64,000 nucleotides of DNA, from NCBI RefSeq assembly GCF_012516395.1, contig NZ_CP051206.1, positions 310,001 to 374,000 on the forward strand, in the 5' to 3' direction. The notes under the pieces were generated by a model, which saw only the letters and a list, made by a program, of their open reading frames with translations, made no database searches and was not told the origin of the DNA. This DNA is from Dolichospermum flos-aquae CCAP 1403/13F (GTDB taxonomy: Bacteria; Cyanobacteriota; Cyanobacteriia; Cyanobacteriales; Nostocaceae). Of the stretch, positions 59,786 to 64,000 are shown piece after piece; positions within the stretch are counted from its first letter, which is position 1, and each line of letters starts with the position of its first letter. Position numbers and translations under genes: made by a program.

Positions 59786-61693
59786 CTAGACCAAAGCAGC
59801 AGCCTGTTTCTTAAAAAAAGCTTGTAAAACAGTTTCCGCAATTTGAGGACTACTCAAACCTAACTCCGCAAAAGATTGATCCGGTGTGGCATGATCTACC
59901 AAAATATCAGGAACACCAATCCGCTTCACAGGGACAACAATATCAGCATCAAGTAAAGCCTCAGCCACCGCAGAACCAAAACCACCCATTAAACAACCTT
60001 CTTCCAAAGTCACAACCCGACCAATTTGTTTAGCCAAAGGTAAAATCAACTCAGTATCCAAAGGCTTAACAAAACGGGCATTAATCACAGTTGCTTCAAT
60101 CCCATGTTCGCTGAGAATTTCCGCCGCTTGCATTGCCGGGTAAACCATTGTACCATAGCCCACAATTAACACATCATCCCCTTGACGGAGAATTTCCCCC
60201 TTGCCGATTTCCAGAGATTCCCAACCTTCCTCCATTAAGGGGACACCGTGACCATTACCACGGGGGAAACGCATAGAAATCGGTCCATCAGTGTAATTAA
60301 TCCCAGTCACAACCATCCGTTGTAATTCCGCCTCATCCTTGGGAGCCATTACCACCATATTCGGAATGAAACGCAGATAAGCGATATCATACATACCTTG
60401 GTGAGTCGGACCATCAGCACCAACAATCCCCGCCCGATCTAAACAGAAGAATACAGGTAGATTTTGAATGCAAACATCATGAATAATTTGGTCAAAGGCG
60501 CGTTGTAAGAAAGTCGAGTAAATAGCAGCAACAGGACGCATACCTTCACAAGCTAAACCGGCAGCCAAGGTAATAGCGTGTTGTTCAGCAATACCCACAT
60601 CAATATACTGGTTAGGCAATTTAGCTTGTAGTTTATCTAAACCTGTACCAGTCGCCATTGCGGCTGTGATGCCGACGATTTTAGGATTTTGTGCCGCCAG
60701 TGTCACTAAAGTATGAGAAAAGACCTTAGCGTAAGCGGGGGGTTTAGGTTTGTTGGAAGGAATCGCTTTCCCAGTGGTTAAATTAAAGGGAGTTTGGGCA
60801 TGGTAGCCTACTTGATCTTTTTCCGCTAGTTCATAGCCTTTACCCTTAGTTGTCACTACGTGAACCAAAACAGGTCCAGTAATTTGATGTGCCTGTTGGA
60901 ATGTGGCAATTAACTCTTCTAAATTATGGCCATCAACTGGCCCCATGTAGGTAAAGCCCAATTCTTCAAAAACAGCGCCGACTTTGGGAACTGCTAACCG
61001 CTTCATACCTTCTTTGATGCGTTCCAGTTCTGGGGAAAGCGATTCACCCACAAAAGGCAGATGTTTTAACTGTTCCTCAATTCCATCTGAGAGAAACTGC
61101 ACCGGCGCACTCAGACGCATTTTATTCAGATAACGAGGAATCGCCCCCACATTGGGAGAAATGGACATCTCGTTATCATTGAGAACCACCAGGAGATTAG
61201 TTTTGGGTAAGTGTCCCGCGTGGTTAATCGCTTCTAGCGCCATGCCTCCAGTTAAAGCCCCATCACCAATCACAGCAACGGTTTTAAATTTTTCCCCTTT
61301 TAAGTCGCGGGCTAAAGCCATTCCCAGGGCGGCAGAAATGCTTGTAGAAGCGTGTCCTGCCCCAAAATGATCAAATTTGTTCTCGCCGCGTTTAAGATAA
61401 CCTGCAACGCCGTCTTTTTGGCGAAGAGTGTCGAAATTACTGTAGCGTCCGGTAATTAATTTGTGGGGATAAGCTTGATGTCCTACGTCCCATGTGACCT
61501 TATCCCGATCTAAATCTAAGGTTTGATAAAGCCCCAGTGTTAATTCGACAACGCCCAAACCCGGACCCAAATGCCCTCCAAAGGCTGCTACGGTTTGTAG
61601 GTGCTTCTCACGAATTTGCCGGGCAATTTGTTCTAACTGCCGAATTGACAAACCATGCAACTGGTTAGGATGGGTAATTTCACTCAAGTGCAT
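59786..61693 (-). CDS. dxs: 1-Deoxy-D-xylulose-5-phosphate synthase
   Basis: DXS joins pyruvate and glyceraldehyde 3-phosphate in the first step of the MEP isoprenoid pathway. The 635-aa protein is full length. The thiamin diphosphate motif is [20 protein letters not shown]...[16 protein letters not shown] (about 140-175). The second domain has [15 protein letters not shown] with the catalytic Glu and [18 protein letters not shown]. It is monocistronic. Confidence 0.97.
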   Translation of the reverse strand: MHLSEITHPNQLHGLSIRQLEQIARQIREKHLQTVAAFGGHLGPGLGVVELTLGLYQTLDLDRDKVTWDVGHQAYPHKLITGRYSNFDTLRQKDGVAGYLKRGENKFDHFGAGHASTSISAALGMALARDLKGEKFKTVAVIGDGALTGGMALEAINHAGHLPKTNLLVVLNDNEMSISPNVGAIPRYLNKMRLSAPVQFLSDGIEEQLKHLPFVGESLSPELERIKEGMKRLAVPKVGAVFEELGFTYMGPVDGHNLEELIATFQQAHQITGPVLVHVVTTKGKGYELAEKDQVGYHAQTPFNLTTGKAIPSNKPKPPAYAKVFSHTLVTLAAQNPKIVGITAAMATGTGLDKLQAKLPNQYIDVGIAEQHAITLAAGLACEGMRPVAAIYSTFLQRAFDQIIHDVCIQNLPVFFCLDRAGIVGADGPTHQGMYDIAYLRFIPNMVVMAPKDEAELQRMVVTGINYTDGPISMRFPRGNGHGVPLMEEGWESLEIGKGEILRQGDDVLIVGYGTMVYPAMQAAEILSEHGIEATVINARFVKPLDTELILPLAKQIGRVVTLEEGCLMGGFGSAVAEALLDADIVVPVKRIGVPDILVDHATPDQSFAELGLSSPQIAETVLQAFFKKQAAALV

Positions 61694-61839
61694 ATTATCG
61701 GCTTTTCCTCTGTTAAGTCTTCTTTTGGAATAATTTTATTTTCCCACTTTCGGTGGCTTCTAAAATATAACTGTCATTAATTATTGTTGTACAACTATAA
61801 CCTTTGCGCGTTATTAATAGCTATGTATACCAATTTTAA

Positions 61840-61886
61840 TGGGTACGGCTGGACTCGAACCAGCGACCGTCCGCTTAGAAGGCAGA
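61840..61886 (-). tRNA. 3' fragment of a tRNA-Arg (anticodon UCU)
   Basis: The minus strand holds the last 47 nt of a tRNA: anticodon arm TCTGC-CTTCTAA-GCGGA (anticodon TCT), variable loop CGGTC, T-arm GCTGG-TTCGAGT-CCAGC, acceptor 3' strand CGTACCC and discriminator A. The D-arm and 5' acceptor strand are absent; upstream bases are AT-rich. It cannot be a working tRNA. Such 3' fragments are typical att footprints of integrases that target tRNA genes. Confidence 0.75.
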
Positions 61887-62092
61887 ATTTATTTATCTAA
61901 AACCCAGTGTTAGTAATGGTTTTGGCTACATCTAAAATAATTGATCTAATTTTGATCTACCCTATTAATGCTGTAATAATTTTTAACAAAGTTGTTCATA
62001 TTTGTAATGCCCACTAATCCTACACAACCTGTTTAGATTCTGATCTACCGTTAGCAACGGCAAATATAAAAGATTTTGAGTGGATAGAGGGT
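61887..62092. other. Noncoding stretch between tRNA fragment and ISAs1-type element
   Basis: AT-rich DNA with a GATCTAATTTTGATCTACC direct repeat (GATCTA at about 61940, 61951 and 62041). No gene is seen. Confidence 0.35.
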
Positions 62093-62806
62093 CAGGATTA
62101 GCGCATCTCAAACGCTATTGACAGAAGAATTACAGTAGAGGAGAATAGTTTGCTATGGATGCTGCTAACACAGAAACCATGTATTGATCATTCATGGCAG
62201 CTCGTCGTGATTTTTGTCGAATACTGCGACGAAAAGTTGGTTCTCTGTCTAAGGCATTGAGGGCAATACGACGTAGTAAGGCAAAGTTTTGTTCATAAAG
62301 TGCTGGTAATTGTGAAATTGGAACAGTATAAACTGTCCGATTTTCGATGCGGTGATGTCCTTTTTCCACCCGTTGACTAATACTAACATCAACACCCTTA
62401 AAGTTTAGAGATTGTGCTGTTTTAAACCAATTTTTCACTTGTTGATGTAGGGTGGGATGATTATCTTTTAGGCTTAAAATATAATCAGAATTTCCAGCTA
62501 TGATTTGTTCGGCAATTGATTTTTGTGTACCCATTGCATCAATAGTGATAATACAGCCAGATAAGTCCAGAGTCTCTAATAGTGCTGGAATTGCGGTGAT
62601 TTCATTTGATTTACAACTGACCTTTCTTTGCCCTAAAATTAACAGATGTTCTGGTTTTGCACTTCTTCTTAAATCCTGTTGACATTACTTAGATACAGCG
62701 GCTAGATGGGTTATATATTAACTTACCTTGAGTTGTGCCACTTGAACATCCTCCCACATATCAAATAAATCCCCTTGTCAATAGGGTTTGAGATGCGCTA
62801 ACCCTG
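62093..62806. mobile_element. Internally deleted ISAs1-type element (714 bp)
   Basis: Inverted repeats of 31 bp (29 match) start CAGG(A/G)TTAGCGCATCTCAA and end TTGACA (62093-62123 and 62776-62806). They resemble the ends of the complete element at 40104-41710. Only the C-terminal half of a transposase remains inside. There is no target-site duplication. The right end interrupts an NRPS gene. Confidence 0.87.
62130..62684 (-). pseudogene. ISAs1-family transposase, C-terminal part
   Basis: The open stretch begins after a stop at 62685-62687 and gives 184 codons. It contains VSCKSNEITAIPALLETLDL, then CIITIDAMGTQKSIAEQI with the second catalytic Asp, and the C-terminal QNFALLRRIALNALDREP. The Glu-containing segment between them is shorter than in the intact transposase at 40383-41516. 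The N-terminal half, with the first Asp, has been lost. Confidence 0.85.
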
Positions 62807-64000
62807 CCGTTCCTGTAGGCACATGACTAAGATTAAATAGGTGATTACCTGGGGATTTGTTGTCAATTTGCCCCAAATAGTTGAAACTGATAGCAGATTG
62901 ATTAGCATAATTAAGGTTTTCCTGTAAGGTTTTATTTTGACTGACATATCGTAGTAATCCAAAACTGATGCCATGATGGGGAATATTTCTAATTTGAGTT
63001 TTAATTGCTTTGATTAATGTATCTTGATGGGTATTGGTTTCTGGTTGCTGTAGTAAAATTGGATAGAGGGAGGTAAACCAACCTACTGTTCTAGAAATAT
63101 CTAATTGATCAATTAGTTCTTCTCTACCATGGCCTTCTAAATCAATGAGCCAATTGTCAGCTTGATAAGTTTCCCAGAGAGTTTTAAATAATGCCGCCAA
63201 CATGATTTCTTGGATATTGGCATGATAGGTTATAGTTGCTTGTTTGAGGAGAATATTTGTCTCTTCTGGGGTTAATTGGTAAGATATTATGGCTGTACTG
63301 TCTACTGTATTTTTACCGTTGATAACTGGATAATCAACGGGTAAGGTAGCGACAGGATTTGAGAGAATGTTCTGCCAAAAGGGGATATCTTTAATGATCG
63401 CATCAGAATCTGCTAAAGTTCGCAAAGATGCAGTCCATTCTCGATAGGAGGATGTTTTTGATGGTAAGGAAATGGGTTGATCATCTATAGTTCGTTGATA
63501 GGCTTGGTTTAAGTCTGTGAGTAAAATTCGCCAGGATACGCCATCTATAATTAAATGATGAGCAAAGAGAAATAAAACGTTACCATACTCGCTGAGATTG
63601 GTAGCATATAACAACCGCAGTAATGGCAGATTATCTAATTGAAAACTTGCGTGTTCTGCTTCGACAATTGCGGTTAAAGCCTCTTGTTGGGTTTGGGGTG
63701 AATGGTCGCTAAAGTCTGCAATTTGCAAAGGTGGGCTTTTCGCAGCACCAGTATAAAATTGTTGCCATTGTCCTTGATTTTGGGAGAATCCCAAGCGGAA
63801 AACGTCGTGATGGGCAACTAAGGCGTTTAAGGACACAATCAAGGCATCTATATTTAAAGGTTCACTGCTATTCAGGGCTATTGCTTGATTCCAGTGGTGG
63901 AGATGAGTCCAATTTTTGCTCAAAAACCAATACTGAATGGGGGAAAGGTCAACAACAGCAGTTAACGGCTCAATAATTTCTATTTTCCGCGCTAATGGTT
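62778..64000 (-). CDS. Non-ribosomal peptide synthetase, epimerization domain, cut by IS and window edge
   Basis: The frame is open through the right edge, so the 5' part lies outside. The visible part (about 407 codons) is an epimerization domain: entry LSPIQYWFLSKNWTHLHHWN, active site FAHHLIIDGVSWRILL with an intact HHxxxDG, EGHGRE, and DISRTVGWFTSLYPI, then SFNYLGQ. This domain turns the carrier-bound L-amino acid into its D-form. After LSHVPTG the frame enters the ISAs1-type end at 62806 and stops ten codons later, so roughly the last 60 residues of the domain are missing. Whatever followed is lost here. Confidence 0.9.
   Translation of the reverse strand, partial: PLARKIEIIEPLTAVVDLSPIQYWFLSKNWTHLHHWNQAIALNSSEPLNIDALIVSLNALVAHHDVFRLGFSQNQGQWQQFYTGAAKSPPLQIADFSDHSPQTQQEALTAIVEAEHASFQLDNLPLLRLLYATNLSEYGNVLFLFAHHLIIDGVSWRILLTDLNQAYQRTIDDQPISLPSKTSSYREWTASLRTLADSDAIIKDIPFWQNILSNPVATLPVDYPVINGKNTVDSTAIISYQLTPEETNILLKQATITYHANIQEIMLAALFKTLWETYQADNWLIDLEGHGREELIDQLDISRTVGWFTSLYPILLQQPETNTHQDTLIKAIKTQIRNIPHHGISFGLLRYVSQNKTLQENLNYANQSAISFNYLGQIDNKSPGNHLFNLSHVPTGTAGLAHLKPY

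Overview
This window is chromosomal DNA of a filamentous, heterocyst-type (Nostocales) cyanobacterium, probably of the Anabaena/Dolichospermum/Aphanizomenon group. The evidence is the frequent HIP1 octamer GCGATCGC, the low G+C, the many short tandem (STRR-type) repeats between genes, and genes typical of cyanobacteria: ndhS, a ferrochelatase with a chlorophyll-binding tail, DUF3326, DUF2157/GDYXXLXY, and a HAS-barrel protein. The genus is inferred.

Layout. 1-6.8 kb is core metabolism: rubredoxin, a HI0933-type flavoprotein, lpxD, exbB-exbD and hemH. 7-11 kb holds a complete TnpB-only element with a divergent ribbon-helix-helix gene, then purB and a 329-bp structured repeat. 11-23 kb is housekeeping: a histidine kinase, ndhS, rodA, mrp, a CPBP protease, DUF3326, ferredoxin and the DUF2157 pair, with small mobile and restriction remnants at about 19 kb. 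23.6-25 kb is a transposon graveyard. 25-35.6 kb carries a five-domain c-di-GMP protein, an ABC/GldG/pabC/DUF4340 operon, purU, a GNAT/DUF1778 toxin-antitoxin pair, moaC and tRNA-Arg(ACG). 36-39 kb is cell-surface and transport genes.

The most accessory stretch is 39-51.6 kb. It holds a second, truncated tnpB cut by a complete ISAs1-type element, which in turn cuts a TPR protein paired with a P-loop ATPase. Next come a serine hydrolase, a second copy of the structured repeat, an amidase and a rhomboid protease. Two toxin-antitoxin modules (TumE/TumA and YefM/YoeB) follow, bracketed by 365-bp direct repeats. 51.7-59.5 kb has a GT4 glycosyltransferase, an RTX-repeat lipase, a frameshifted HTH/NB-ARC gene and a Ser/Thr kinase. 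The right end has dxs, a tRNA-Arg(UCU) 3' fragment, a deleted ISAs1-type element, and the end of a non-ribosomal peptide synthetase that this element truncates.

The most interesting material is small and mobile. Two roughly 330-bp repeats look like stand-alone HEARO/omega-RNA elements without their nuclease. A TnpB gene has what looks like its own RHH regulator. A MITE family with TTA target duplications includes one copy sitting exactly in a stop codon. The ATPase/TPR pair has no assigned function. Positions were read by eye; no database or folding program was run.
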